A DNA stretch of 64,000 nucleotides from Varroa destructor (taxonomy: Eukaryota > Arthropoda > Arachnida > Mesostigmata > Varroidae): the NCBI RefSeq assembly GCF_002443255.2, contig NW_019211456.1:11616229-11680228 (forward strand), written 5' to 3'. The notes below the pieces were generated by a model. That model saw nothing but the letters and a program-made list of their open reading frames with translations, was not told where the DNA came from and ran no database searches. Of this stretch, positions 50,010 through 63,909 are shown one piece after another (the stretch's first letter is position 1; every line of letters begins with the position of its first letter). Made by a program: the position numbers and the translations under genes.

Positions 50010-53000
50010 ACATGCTCCGCGGCCATGGGGCCAAATGAGGCTATTTCGAATGAGAATAGGAGAACGGCCCATGAAGAAAAAAAGCTGTGCTGCCGATGTC
50101 ACTGCTGCTACTGAAGGCAAGCCATTGATAGATAACAGCCTACGAATGATAAAATATTATCCCTATCCCATCCTCTAGGTAATGGGACATCAATAATTAT
50201 GTGGTCAAACGTGGTTACGAAGGCGCATCGTCTTTCAGGTTCAGCGACGAAGTGAAGGTGTAAAAGCGCGACAAGGACAGTAGAAAGAGCCAGCTAATAG
50301 TTAGCTGAAGCATAGATTCTTTCATGCGATGACAATGTTCATGATGGTACTAGTTATTAAAATATGAGTAGTGCTGATCATGTTGCTGTTAATAAAGCAA
50401 TCAATGACCAATGGGTAGACCGAAAAGACCGCGACGAACAACGTCAGAAGCCTGCTTTGGTTTCCAGTTGTATATAGCATAGCTTTCGGAGTAAAGTCGC
50501 TCATTTAACGCGATCTCGAAGGCACAATACGTACTAGGAACGTACAAGGAAAATCGTTGATATGCTTTTGCTTGTGGCTACCATCAGTTCAGGTGGGATA
50601 GCGCACAGGAAGATAGAGAGCAACCATGAAACAACCTTCCCCTAGAACAGCCCCAGTGTTACGCCCGCAGACGACAGCAGCGATCGATCACTCTGCAGGC
50701 ATTGTTAAAGCACCTCTATCAACCCTACGTCGTTGCTTCTAGCTCTGTAATTATACAGAAAAGGATAACGGCCATGTGTGTTGTCTTTCAGGGCTACTGC
50801 GAAACCCCTGCCTCAAGACGATGATGACGAAAAAATGAAAGACGAGCAAACTGCGTGAGTGTAGTTTTAGGTATAGCTTGCCGTAGACTGAGCACGAAGT
50901 GTATGAATAAAGGCCGAACTGAGCAGAAGCACGCGCTGCATGGGACATTCCGTGGGAGATTACGTGCTTGATTATGGCCCGTGCTATAATGGAATACGCG
51001 CACTAACAGAACAATGATTCAGACTAGAGTGCATCGTAACTTATCCATACTGAAAATATATATAACTGACCCATTTTGTCAGAACCGTCAGACATCAGAT
51101 AGCGGATCTGAGTTACTATTCTGGAATATAGAAATGAGCAAGTACAGCCCGTAATATAAGAGCTTAGTCGTATTTGCATTAGCGCGCTTACACCATACAT
51201 TCATACACATACAATAAGCTCTTCGTTAGGCTCATTTCCTTTAAAATAAAGAACGCAAGCTTTTTTATACTGGTGGATCTAAATATTTGTACTTGTTCCC
51301 CCGCGCCAACAAAGCTGAGAGGCAAACTCCCGTTCAACTCAGCCGCAAAGCTGAACTATGTAGATATCATCTAAATATCAGACCGTAATTCGCGTAATGT
51401 ATAACATTTTTTAGTTAGACATTTTGCCGCCGTACTAGATAACTGCGTCTGAAATGGAATTATTGGATATGAGATTCATTAATCAAATTTCGTCCTACCT
51501 ATATGCAGACTGTCTCAATCCAACTACTTTTCCTAGTACTCGGAACTAGTTCATAGATTGTTTCGTTGCTATTGAAAAGCGCTTAACTTTTCGGTCATTT
51601 TTTCTTGCATTCGTTTATGCTCGATATTAATTTGCTTTTAAATCTAAGTTCAAAGCCATCGCCGACTTGATAAGGTCATCTTGTAGGCTCTACCTTAATC
51701 AAAGCAGTTTTCGTCGCTTTTACCGAGACAGATCCTTCGAACTCTACAAACCAAGAAGGAACCAGAGATTTCTATCAGGAAACATCACCATTGCGACGTA
51801 TACGCAACATCACCTATTTTCGAAATTAAGCGGCCAGGCTTCAGCTATGTTATGTCCAAATAGTCTGCTCTACCATCTGGAAAAAACCACCGCTTCACTA
51901 CTTTGACCATCTCTATTTTTACAGTTCCGTAGGGGATTTCCAGTAAAGTTAACTATCAATCTACTACTATTTAACACCGTGCATTCGTTTTTCTCAAAAA
52001 CAGAATATGCTTTCTCGAGACTGAAAGAAATATGGTTACACAAGTCGTTCTGCAAAAAAAAATCGTTCTGCAACTACCATCTTCGATACGTTCAACGGCG
52101 CGATCAGCTCCTTTTAGTCACATGTCATTCTAAGAGGAACATACAACAAATACCTACATAATGATTATACCTCGACACTGCGTGAAAAACCGGGTAATTA
52201 CTAGGAGATTATATGGACACCTAACCCTCTAATTCCGCGTAATTTGTCACACTCGTATCGACTCATTTCACGTGGTTAAAGCAATGCTTTTTTTACTATA
52301 AGATCCGACACGTACAAAAACCAATTTTCAAGAATTGAAATAGGAGCGATAGAAATTGATGATCGATCGATTAAGGATGTTGCAGCCGGTCTACGCGATA
52401 ACAACCCAATATTCAAGTGAGCACGAACAAAACTATTATTAATAGCCTAGAGAATGAGAATTCTACAACATTTTGACATTTTATGAACATAAACGAACCA
52501 GTTTCCATGAAAAAGGTACTAACTCTTTCTCGAATTTCGATGTTCCAAACGTTAGCAGCGAACATCATGTCGCACAGAGTATCCATAATCGGTGTTAAGA
52601 CTTACTGAAGTTGAAGAAGAATAGAAGCTCAAATCCTAACTACTAACTGACCAATACTGCCTATACTATGACAGCGTTACTAACTTGAAATTAATAATTT
52701 GAACAGTTTTTAATTAGCGTAACGTTCGCTAGATTACAGAGCACCTGCGACGATATATGCAAATATAATCTAGGTAATCTTTTATAACCTATTGAAATCC
52801 AACGGTTCAACAAGAATGGGAATCTAGAACGTTCTAGCATCCTGATAACTATACCTGTTTTCTGAAACAAATCTGAAACCAATGCTGTTTCTGTATGAGA
52901 TCTATTGATACGTTCACAATATTCAGGCTTTAGCCTACACTCCACGTGAGCCCTGATTTTATTGTTATTTAAATACTAACACCTTGCTGTGACATTTCTC

Positions 53001-53584
53001 TGTTAGGTAGTGGTAATGCAGCGACTCTTCGAAGATGTCACACAGGCAGCTTTATGTCTGTAGTGTCCCTTGGCAAGCTTGCTCTCACTCGGGTGATTCT
53101 ACATACGACCTCCAAAGGCTTTTACTGAAGCAGCAAAAGGGTGCGCAGTTGTCATACGGTTACATATTGTATATATAACATTGAACCTATCTTATACCAC
53201 ATAATCGTAATGACAAACTTAAGATGCACATTTCTGGATATGACTTTTCGAGACCTAGCCGGAAATAAACGTTAAGTGACAGTGTACACTAGGATCGCTT
53301 CACATGTGCAGTTTTCATACGACAGAGAGGCATGGATGCGGCAGAGAATGCTTGAACCGTCTAGTATACAGAGGGCCTGACTCGCTGCGTTAACTTCAAG
53401 GACACTTGACCTAAATAATTTCTGAATTTCTCAAAATCCACTCAGATTATAGAACAAATAAAGCTTACTCAACTATCGAACACCTTACGTAATTAATATG
53501 AACTACAGATAATGAAAGATTTTGAAAAACTCACATGCTTTAACGACAACATCGGCGTCGCCATCTTGTCTCAACCACGACCGA

Positions 53585-53611
53585 ATGATGATGATGGTGG
53601 TGGTGGTGGTT
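53585..53611. repeat. (ATG)n(GTG)n trinucleotide run
   Basis: Four atg/atg-like triplets followed by five gtg triplets, in non-coding sequence. Confidence 0.85.
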
Positions 53612-54689
53612 ATTGACTGCAGCAACGGCTAGAATTAAGCTAAATCGCGCCTGTGCAGACAGCACTGGTTATAGTGTTTTATGTAGTTTCGTTTTTTCAA
53701 ATTATTGATTAGATGCTGACTAATTGAAAATTAGATAACTAGCCAAATAACTTAATAGATAAAGGAAATCAAGTGTCAGCCGATACTTGTATGAAAAATC
53801 AGGTATAACCGCGTAGCCTTGCGCAGAGCGGCAGTATTTCAAAAAGAAAGAACTTATGCTTTGATGGACGGTATATGAATATGAATGGCTCGCTATTTAA
53901 TTATGCCTGTCCTTGAACACAAATCCATATAGTAGCAAAAAATTATGCACCTTTCGATTGTGCCTCTATACTAATAGCCTTTTGACTTAAAACTAAATAG
54001 AAATTTCGAAGTACTGCCGTCTACCGCAGCATATCACTGTATACAGTTACCAAATAGAATCAAAACACCCGTCAATTATGCGATCGCAAGGCGGGCACGA
54101 GCTACAAGTGAGCTGACATACCCTTCGTGGCATTTTTGTAGTTATAATACTTACCGGCATATTGGCCAGTGATCAATCACGGCTCAAGGTATTAATTCAG
54201 TAAATGCTATCGTACAGTTGAGATCGTACCCAACTTGGCTGACATATGGCATGGCATATGCGTAATGTTAATTCTAACTAGCTTTGTTGCACATAAATAG
54301 ACTGAAGGAAAAACGAAAAAAGCAAATCGAATGCGTCCGACTAGAATCAGCTGTTTCAGATTGTACGGTTTTAATATGAACAGGGAACACAGCTCTTATC
54401 CGAGAAGTACATCCCTTTCGATATTTCCGGTTCTTTCTCTAACTTTTCCCAATCTCTTAAATTTTCCCGAATTTTTAATTTCTCCTCGCGCTCTGTTTGG
54501 CTTTCGCGCATTTGTCGTATTCGTGCTAATTGCTTGTTACTAGCCCGAGCGACTAAGCGCTAAATAGATGTGCTCCGAACATAGACTCCGAACTTAGACG
54601 CTGTTGGTCGCAGATTGACTTTCACCTTTGCTCCCTCTATTTTTCTCCATGACATAAGGTTCGCTCTAAGTGTGTGAGAGGGTAGCGAC

Positions 54690-56000
54690 TGACCTTATGA
54701 GCCTTCTCTTCGGTGTTGTGAGAGATGTGCATGTCTCTTTTCTTTTGAATTGTAGCTAGAGTCGTTGATAGGTGGCGTTACCATCGTGAGATCTGAGGGT
54801 CTGGGGTCAGTACGCACTCGGAGGTAGCTGTAACCGGCAGAGCCATAGACAGCCAACCAACCAACCAGCCGTCCAACCAGCCTACGAACAGCCGTTACGG
54901 CGGGCAACCCGTGCTTGTCGCTCTCGTGTCAGACGTGCAGCAGGCGAATTGTCCATAGAACACACGGCTGAACTGAAGCGACACAAAACAGTAGGTACCT
55001 GCTCTCCTTTCCTATCTGACTAGCCGTTTGCTGGGTAAGCAGCAGGTCAGCAAGCGGAAAGACCGCAAGGCCAACAGGCAGGCCAAAGGCCAAGCCAAGG
55101 AGGCCAGCCAGACGGACGTTCAACAAGTGAAGTTTCGTTTGGCGCCTGATTGCGTCGCGCCGTCATACTGTCGTCGCCGTCTTGACTGTGGACATGGCGG
55201 TGCCTTGAATGGACCGAGATCATGCTTGCAGCATGCGGTGTAGCACGGTAAAGGGCGAGTGGGAAGCCGCATCAACTGTTGTTGCTATTGTTACCGCCGC
55301 TACTGTTGCAAGTTTCTAACGGTTCATTTTGGAAAACGAGGGAGTCGGGTGGCCGCGGTGATGCTCCTGATGCGATCCGGCGAATGTCTGCTGATGGCAC
55401 TTCTGAATGCTCTTACTGCACAGACAGCAACTCATAGCGACCCTACATTACTGCCAGCTGAATAACACTGCTTCCGCTGCTGGCAGAACTGCACCGTTGT
55501 CCCAGGACTTCGGCTGCTGTTACCTATCGCTGTTGTCGCAGTCGTCGTTGGAGTCAGAGATTTAGAGCGAGTGAAACTATCACTGCCATTTCCACCGTCG
55601 CTGCCGTTGAGGCCGCAGCAGCCTTCTGCCATCACCTAGTCGCCAGACAAAGGATTCCTTTTCCAGCCTCGTGGAGAGAGTGGGCAATAAGGGGAGCCGC
55701 GAGAACTGAGATCTCAGAGCGCACTGGCTGAGGGTGGATGGCAGCGCGTCACAATCGGGTGGCAGATTTGCATAGGTTAACACTTATCAGGAGCAAGCAG
55801 GATGGAAATGATCACTTGTGGTTTCAGGAGAGCATGTTATTAGTGGCCACCGGACAAGCAGCAACAGTAATGGTAGGGGAGTCGTTGGCTAACGCTGACG
55901 ACGAAGACGGTAAAAAAGCTAGTTGTCAAACCGACAACAGCGAGGGCCTAACATAACGCACGAGTAAGGGAGTGGTGTCGTCATTTCGCGCTCATCACCG
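54690..56000. promoter_or_regulatory. GC-rich block, candidate promoter/5' UTR of an off-window gene
   Basis: About 1.3 kb of clearly higher G+C and CpG than the flanks. It includes a tetranucleotide-like aaccaaccaaccagcc run near 54855-54890 and purine-rich imperfect repeats (caaggcca units) near 55045-55115. Several open frames of 65-90 codons occur on both strands, as expected from base composition, and none resembles a known protein. A transcription start region for a gene lying to the right is the simplest reading. Confidence 0.3.
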
Positions 56001-56360
56001 TACATTGCAATCGAAGCCATATTGGTTAGAGCGGCTAAGTACAGAATAATTGTACCTTTGTCTCCGTAATTAAATAGTTGCGGTATTGTTCATAATGAAA
56101 TAGCTCATAGGTTTCAAACGCTCCCATGGTTTATTCGTTCGTTGTTATTGAAGTGTGTTGTTAGGCATCTTAAGTGCCGGTGCGTGTTAGAAGTGGTGAA
56201 ACTAGTTAATGTCACACAATGATCAGTGCCGATTTGTGAGTTGTTCTTGTGTCACCCGTCTGGGCTGCTTGTCAACGAATAATTAGAAAAAGAAGAAGAA
56301 GCCGATCAAACTAAGCAGTCTGTATTAAATCAGTTCGTTTCTCTTTGCCTGCCTGTCTGT

Positions 56361-56402
56361 CTCCCTCTCTCCCTCTCCTCTCTCTTTCCTATCTCGCTTT
56401 CG

Positions 56403-56433
<31 letters not shown>

Positions 56434-56456
56434 CGTCCGTCCGTCCGTTCGTCCGT
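56361..56456. repeat. (CT)n, (TCTG)n and (TCCG)n microsatellite
   Basis: A pyrimidine-rich tract that becomes six tctg units and then about five tccg units. The change of one base between adjacent arrays suggests expansion from a mutated unit. Confidence 0.95.
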
Positions 56457-59400
56457 TTTTATTTTCGTGAGTGAAAGTACGCGCGAAAAGCAGCAGTCTA
56501 AATTCTACCAGTGTATGGCCATGATGATGCGTTCAAATTGTGATGTGTAAAGTGATCATATTGTCATATTACTGAAAGCCGTAACAGCGTGAGGCGGTTT
56601 AGCCCCGCCAGCTGCTGCCTTGCTAGTGATACTGATGGTTAGCAATGTGCGCGAATGTAAATACCGCCGTAAGTAATTACCGAGAATAGTGGATAGTGCT
56701 ATAAAGTGCAATGTGAAACGGATACGTACATTAGTTGTGTAGTATTGATAGAGATATGTGGTATTGCTCGGCTCGGTCAGCATGTGACAATTTGTCGTGT
56801 CTAGAGGCATTAGATAGATGGATTGAGACACTGAGGACAGTTATTCATTCGATGGTAGAGGATAAGGTAGACGTAGAATTGACGAGTACATCGACTACCG
56901 ATATCAAAAACAACGGCAAACAACGAATCAAACTCACTGACTAACTTACTTAATTTCTAAGGAATACTATAATGAATTACTAAGGAATGTAAACGAACCT
57001 AACCTTATTACAACAAACACAAAATACAGGTGGATCAGTGATACCATATCGCTGATGGAACGTGACTTGCTGCTATAGAACCGATGTCATGGAGTGCGCG
57101 AGTTCGATGGATTATTAGTTGGGTGAGTTGACTCAATGATCTATCGAAACGGACAGCTTGTCAACTTGGCATAGGTGCGAGTAGGTGGTTTGGCAAAAAC
57201 AGAAGACCTAGGCGTGTGGCAGCTTTAGCTAGGTAGTTCGAGGTCCCTGCCGAACGAGTTATGCCGACGAAAGTTATCCTGAACACGAGTATGCTAAGCG
57301 TTGAGTTTCTTTTGCCAATCTGACAAAACAATGTTATAACATTTATTCGACAAAGAAAATTCACAGGGTCAAAAGATAGTAAATGGAAGATCAAAACCGT
57401 CGATAGGTCAATATAGTCGATCTGTTTAACAAATATAAAGCAGATCGGGCCCTCGGGGCTTAACCGGAGCGAACCTCCACGAATTTTGTGAAGACGGCAT
57501 ACGTTTACATATGTGAGTCTATGCATCTCCGTGCAGACGTGCTGCTTGTGCATGTACAGTTATCGAGTTGTTGTCGTTCCATTCGTATGTGTCTTCGAAC
57601 GTTTCGTTCGTTCATACCCTTGTGTGACATTATGTGCGTCAAGGCTAGAGAAACTAGTAGAAAACTACATCTCGTGCATTGAGTTGTTTTTTTTTTATTC
57701 TGTCGACGTCTTTTCGAGTGGTCATCAAATAGTATATCCCGTACACCAATTTTACCCTTATTCCAGCACTACAACTTATGTCGTAGACTGATTCAGTCGT
57801 GTGGCTAAATGAAAAACACCATGTATAAGTGGCCGCATAGATACATGTCAGATAGCACACTTATGGCTAATTAGATGCAGAAGCCTTGAGTGGAAACAAT
57901 ATAAAAAAGCATGCACTAAATACATAGAGGTGTTTTGGTACAATTAAAAATCTTGCGAAAAATTTTGTATGATTATCAACCTAGATTTCAAAGTATTTAA
58001 AAGGCCATGCAAAGAGTATCCTGCTGTTATTAATGCGACCCGAATTTGTTTTGATAGTCCTTATATTGGCATACCCTCGCATGTAAAACTGCACAGCTAG
58101 CTGCTAAACCGTTCTCTTCGATTTTTTTCTAAATTCTGCCGAATACCCGCTGCTGTGTCAGCTTTCATGCATTCGTGCGACGAACAATGGTAATAGAATT
58201 TAAAATTAGTTTACTTGCCACGTCCCATTTTTCGGTTGCTGATCCCATTCTGAACAGAGACGTTGTGCGTTTCTGTTAGTAGAAGCAGTTTTTTCGCGGA
58301 ATCGTAACTGTTGACCATAGGGGATCTATTTTTAAATGAGATAATAGACGGCGATACAGATCAGTAAACACTATGTAGCCGTAAGTTGCACCGGTATCAA
58401 TTTTTAGCTGTTGCTAAATACATACATCTATATTTTAAAACGGCCGATACACCGAAAGCATCGCCGTAGCTGAAGGCCATTGTCGTTAAGCGGGTGCGGC
58501 AGAGCAGGTGAAATCTTGAGCTCTGTGTTCCAATAGCGTCCTCGAGCGTTAGGTAGTTTATGTATACAAAAAGACAGTGCTTTTGGCTTGCTTTGCTATG
58601 TCGAGCTAATGCAGGCCAGGGACTATATAACGACCGTAGACAACAGACGTTTTATTTACCCTATCTTTGTGGGCAAACAAAAAAACACGAACCTATTTAG
58701 GTTAGTATTTGCAGCTCACCCGGAGAAGACGCATGGGGGGCAGGGTAGGAGCGTTCGGAAGTTGTATTATACGATGAGCTAATACATGTAGTATCTAACC
58801 ATTCGTCTGTAACCGAATTTCAGTTTGATAACGAAATATTTTGCCTAACCGTGTAAGATCAGTGGCTAAGCGTGCTTGGGCATGAGTGCAAAATAGGTAT
58901 GCATATTACTGCTATGTTAAACCAGTTTTAATGAGGTAATAATAATTAAGGGCAGTAGTATTGATATTCAGACTAAGATTATATCCGTCAATGATAGCAT
59001 TTTTACGTCTTTATGCGGATATGTCTTTCTGTGTCGTATTTATGATTTCCCATGGATTGCGATGTTTCCTCCACAGTTTTGCTCTTCGAAAGCTCGTGTG
59101 TGGCGGCCGTAACGGCGTAAATGGGTGTCACATAAGTCAGCCATGCCTACGGGTAACTGAAATCTGGGAGAAGATACGGGGAAAAACGGGAGTTAAGATC
59201 AGGCTGGTTGGCGATCATCTGGTTAGCAAGGCGAGCAGTGGCGTTGAGTCTGCGCAATGCGGTCTGATCGCCCAAAGCAATTGAATTCTGTGTGTCGTGT
59301 AACTTCAGGCCAGTACGAATCCGCTTACCCTAATATTACTAACGTTTCCGCGAAATTTCATATCTTTATGTTTAAAAAAAAAACAAAAAGAATATAATTG

Positions 59401-62400
59401 TTTTTTACGTTGGATACGGGTACTACAGCAGAGACGCTAAAAGCCGTCTGTGAAGATCTGTTGTCTTTTCTTCGCTACTATTTATTCATATCATTATTAA
59501 TTGATGATGGTGCAGCGTTTAGACTGAACAGTTGCTGTTATACACCTGTCCGGTTCCAGATAAAGTGCGATGACTCCTTTGTAGCTGTTACCCCTTATAG
59601 ACACAGAGAGAGGCACAGAACCAAAAATATTGTTACTCCGTAACTTGCTCTAAAGGGGCCAAACGCCCAAAATCCCATGAACCAGTTATCTGAAGCGCAG
59701 CTTCTTCAGTGTCTATTTATTAACATCACTACGACAACCGCCATTGCCGTCGCCATCATCGCTACGCTGCCGATCTCGATAAAGTGGCTGTTACAATTGC
59801 TATTGGATAGCAAAACGTAGAACTGGCAATAGTCGACCGTTGCGGTTGCTTGAGCACGGGAAGTTCAATCGGCGAACTCAACACCGACGCGAGCAAAACA
59901 AAGAGCAGCCGTAAGAACAAACACAATTCCTTCGTCGTCTCCGGCGATTTTGCCGCTCGGTCGGCGCCGAACTACTCCCTACGCGCGTCCGTTCGGCCAG
60001 CCGCTAACCTTGCTGACACGACCTTGCCGTTTTTGACAACATAGTGCGCAATCAAATGGGCCTTAGTTAATGCTGTAGTAGATCGGCCGAGCGAGAACGG
60101 AAATAAACATGAGCGGTAGTATCAGCAAACTAGCTATAGTTTGCTATTACTAAAAACCATTTGCAATAAAAATAGCGAACTCGCTATCGCCGGCACAAAA
60201 AATCGAACTGGCCAAGAAACCGAATAGTGATCGTTTTTTGTTGTTTTGATCTTTTTTTGCTTTCGTTTGCGCTAGTTGTTGCATCTAGTTGTTGCGCTTG
60301 ATAAACGCCGCTTAGTCCAGTAGCAGACGAGAGGGCTGTGGTGTAGTAGTCAAGCGGATATAATTAATAAGGTATTAATAATGTAATGATTCAGTAACCA
60401 TATGGCTAACAGCGCATCTTAGGGATGTATGGGAGGATGTATATGTAGGTTCGAGGTTGACATTAGACAGAATTTGTTCAGAAGGCTAGTTACTTGAAGC
60501 GCTTAGCCCCAGCACCAAATAGGTCCAAACCTAGGTAGAATTGTAAATAGGCTATAGTTACTGTGGTCCGGGATGAAGATGCCGCCATGGTAAAAGCATG
60601 TCACAGTGTTCTGGCTAGTGGAATAGCGGAACAGTTAGAGGTGCAAGGGCAAGGGAGGAAAACAATGGTAGGTCACGAACATGAGATCGTTCGTGGGGCC
60701 GAACAAGCAACGGTCCGTCTGTAAACGCTTGTCGCGACTGCAGGCGACACTACTGTGAATAGCGCCTCGTTTGCCTTTGTTGATTTCGACATTATTGCTA
60801 GTCCTGCTTTTGTGCTTTCTGCTGGTCACTATCGATGACAAACGAAAGGAGAGATAATGTACGGCTGTGCACGTACGGCTATGGATATGACTGTGCGACT
60901 AAATGGGTAGATACGCTGATACTTCGCTCTCCGAAAAAGAAACAACATAAACAGCAACGGGACATAGCTATGGCAAAATATAGCAAAGCGTGACTGGACG
61001 CTATGCGGAGCGGTAGAGGCAAGCGGGTCATGTGACCGATTAAGCTGTTCCACGAAAGAAAATAGGGGGAAGACTCATTAACGGGTGGGTTATATCAAGA
61101 TGCGGTTTAACATTACAATCAACTAGCGGTGCTAAGCTGCTTAGGTAGGTGGAATGTACTTTCGCTGTCTTCAGAAGCGGTTTTGGTGATGGAGGTAAAG
61201 GGGGAAACCGGTACAACAAGCAATAATAATAAAAGTGACGATGTCACATATAGTTAAGATGACAAGTGCACAGAGTATCCATAGGCATAATATTAGTAAT
61301 AAACGTATAGCACTATATGATGGTGTTGATCAACTGTTAATGTTGTGTATTCAGGACAAACTGTCTTAAGTAGTTACATATTCTCCATATGTATATCCTT
61401 ATACTATACATAATCTTACAGATTGTTTCCATTGGTATTTAGTAAGTAAAAATTTCGCATTGGAATTTGCATCGATTGGTATCGTTTTTTTTTGTTCTTA
61501 TTTTATTCATGTCATTTATTCATTTCTCTGTGACAACAGAAGTTTACACATCCCAAGATCTGGAAGAGTATATAAAGGTATTAAAAGCATTATTTATAGT
61601 AGCTATCCTTATTTAATAATAATACTTTGCAGAATAATAATAATGACCATGATTCAGTAGGAATTCCAGCACAAGACAATGCTATTAAATACTTTGAGCA
61701 GAAAGAATAAAAATAGCCTAAATTGGCGGGAATCATTCAAACAGTAATTGTATTTTCTGTGGAAGATAAAATTATGATATTACCGTATTAGGTCGTTCGG
61801 CTGGACAGAACGGTTCATTATTTGACAGTATATTTTAAACCTTCACGAACATTCATAGGCTACTCAGTTTTAACAGGCGAAAGTTTTCAATTCACTTCGA
61901 GAGCACACGAAGTGTTATGATACCATTAGTTATTTCGATGAGTCGAGTACCAGATAGATAGCTAATATTATATATGTATATATATGTAAAAATAATAAGG
62001 AAGACATCACTCTTAGATTTTTTTTTATCTAAACGAGGACTAGACATATGCACTTGTAAATAAATTAAACTAGTAGAATTAAAACAGTTTTATACGCTTA
62101 TTAATTTCCATCGGGGAAAAATATTCTGTCAAATCAAAAGCCCACCGGCCAGTCGGCTTTGACTCAACCACTTCCCAAGTTCGGACCTCCCCTTGACTCA
62201 GCTTAGGTCATCAAGCTATTACCAAGTGTGAAATGCTCATTACTAGCTAGGTCTTACCCTTGTTGTCCGCCCGCGGCCAGGATATTTCAACAAAAATGAC
62301 TGATTTAAATTAAATACGTGCCGCTGCGGCCTTGCAGGACACGGTGTTCAACATGTGCCTGAGCAGTGGCCAGCCATGTCAAGAATGTTAATTGTCACCG

Positions 62401-63105
62401 TCCTTTTGATAATAACAATGACTCTACTGCGGATGGAAATTGGAGTTTAGGCTAGCTGTTCTGCATTCTTAACCACCCCACTGTTGCTGTCGCTGCAACT
62501 ACAGAATTATCGCAAACACGTGGTAGTTTCGCGGGCGTAATGAGTTTCGTTGTGCTTAATTGGCTCGATCAAGTGTTAACTAGCCGTCAAATTAACTAGT
62601 TTTGAACCTTCGAATTTTTGGTAATAATAATAATAATAAAAGGTTTTTTGCTCTCTACGAAATGATATCTTTATATTTGTTAATAACAGTTGCTGTAACA
62701 AGCATCTATTTAATGACGAACGAAATCTCTGATTGCGGGCTTTTTGACCATTTGTCGAATGCAAGGCTTGAATACTTTGCGTTGTAGAGTACATAGAACA
62801 CTTAACGACTTGATGGCCATTTTAAGCGTGTGCAAATTGAGCACAAGGCGGCTAGAGGCTACAAAAAGGATCAGTATGGCACGTACCTGGGCGCCATTTC
62901 AACGTAATTGAGGTCGCAAAATGATCTTCACTATATTCATCATTGTATCTTTATATATGTATATATTTCTACAAGATCCTTTTTGAAGTCCCGGTAAATA
63001 TTTGAGAAAAAGGAACACGTGTCTATTGATGGGTTAGGAGGCACTTTTTCAATGGGATAAGTGAATCTTGCATCAAAGAGCTACCTCGACTGAAGCTGAA
63101 TGGGC
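56457..63105. other. Region without a recognised gene
   Basis: AT-rich for the most part, with some CpG-containing patches (about 59100-59280 and 59850-60110). Open frames up to 130 codons exist on both strands without recognisable domains. A 9-bp stem with 4-base loop is at 60124-60145 (agcaaacta / tagtttgct). No RNA gene was recognised. Confidence 0.4.
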
Positions 63106-63909
63106 TTATTTTACGAAATGAAATTCATTACAGGCAAAGGCGCGACCATTAGTAATGAAAGGCGATTTTGAGTGCTCCCACGTCTCGTGGCCTAATCGTC
63201 CAAACAAGTCTTGGTCTGCAAATCGAAATTTCAAGGGTTTAGAAAAGGAAATAATGCACGCAACGCCCAGATCAAACTGAAAACGTATCAAATACGGATG
63301 TGGATTACAAGGGCATACTCTGCCCTTAGCAGATTCGATCTACTTGACTTCGCTGGACGTGCCGTTAAATATTCTGTTAGTGGGTATTGATTGAACGCTA
63401 CCAACCCTGTACTCTAACAGGATGCCATGTAGTGCTGCAAGGAGGTAATTTGTTGCGACGCTTTCCATATGTGAGTAATTTTTCCGGAATAGTTTTCGGC
63501 CAAGTCGGAAATATCTGCTCTGCACCTGACCGAGTTTAGCATGATAGCAATAGGTTCTCTGTATGTATATCCTGATCAAGTTGGTGTGCTTGAATCCCCA
63601 CTTACTTAAGAAACCGTACAACAAATTCCTGTATAGAAAGAGCTCGATATTCTGTTAGGAGTTAGTAACTTTCTGCATTCTTACGCAGATAAACTTTTTC
63701 GTCGTTTGAATTGTGTTCCGAATGGCCATATCGTTGAAACGGGCTCGTTTCTGTGTGAGACAGGTCCCGCTGACGCCTACAGCATACTTGATGTAAACTG
63801 TAACAGCTCTATTAACAGATGTACAAGAAGAAAGTTGATTGAAAAAACGGACGATGTGTTTTGAGTCGAGTTGACTCTGTGTGGACACTATTATGAGCGC
63901 TCAGTCAAA
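63106..63909 (-). pseudogene. Unidentified decayed protein-coding frame
   Basis: One minus-strand frame runs from a TGA near 63907-63909 to a TAA at 63106-63108, about 267 codons, with only two internal stops (TAA at 63655-63657 and TAG at 63340-63342). In AT-rich non-coding DNA a stop is expected about every 16 codons, so three successive long open stretches in one frame suggest a former protein. Readable pieces include VNRAVTVYIKYAVGVSGTCL, FNDMAIRNTIQTTKKFI, LFGRLGHETWEHSKSPFI and ACNEFHFVK. I do not recognise a family. No ATG begins the frame. It may be an old mobile-element or captured gene remnant. Confidence 0.4.

Larger units (their letters stand above)
48687..54689. other. Long region without a recognised gene
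   Basis: Upstream of LYRM2. It should contain the LYRM2 leader exon and promoter, for which the small GC-rich spot at 49730-49760 is a candidate. Otherwise there are scattered short open frames on both strands with no recognisable domain. Visible structure is limited to the 30-bp direct repeat (49226-49255 and 49980-50009) and an (ATG)n(GTG)n run at 53585-53611. Confidence 0.4.

Noticed and set aside
50751..52945. Frames at 50751-51003, 51667-51906 and 52691-52945 as possible genes
   Set aside because: They are moderate in length, without start context, domains or splice partners. I considered a transposon origin but found no RT, integrase or transposase motif.
57161..57553. 130-codon minus-strand frame
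   Set aside because: The longest frame in that region, but its text has no recognisable domain, and it lies in DNA with CpG-containing patches where long chance frames are more likely.
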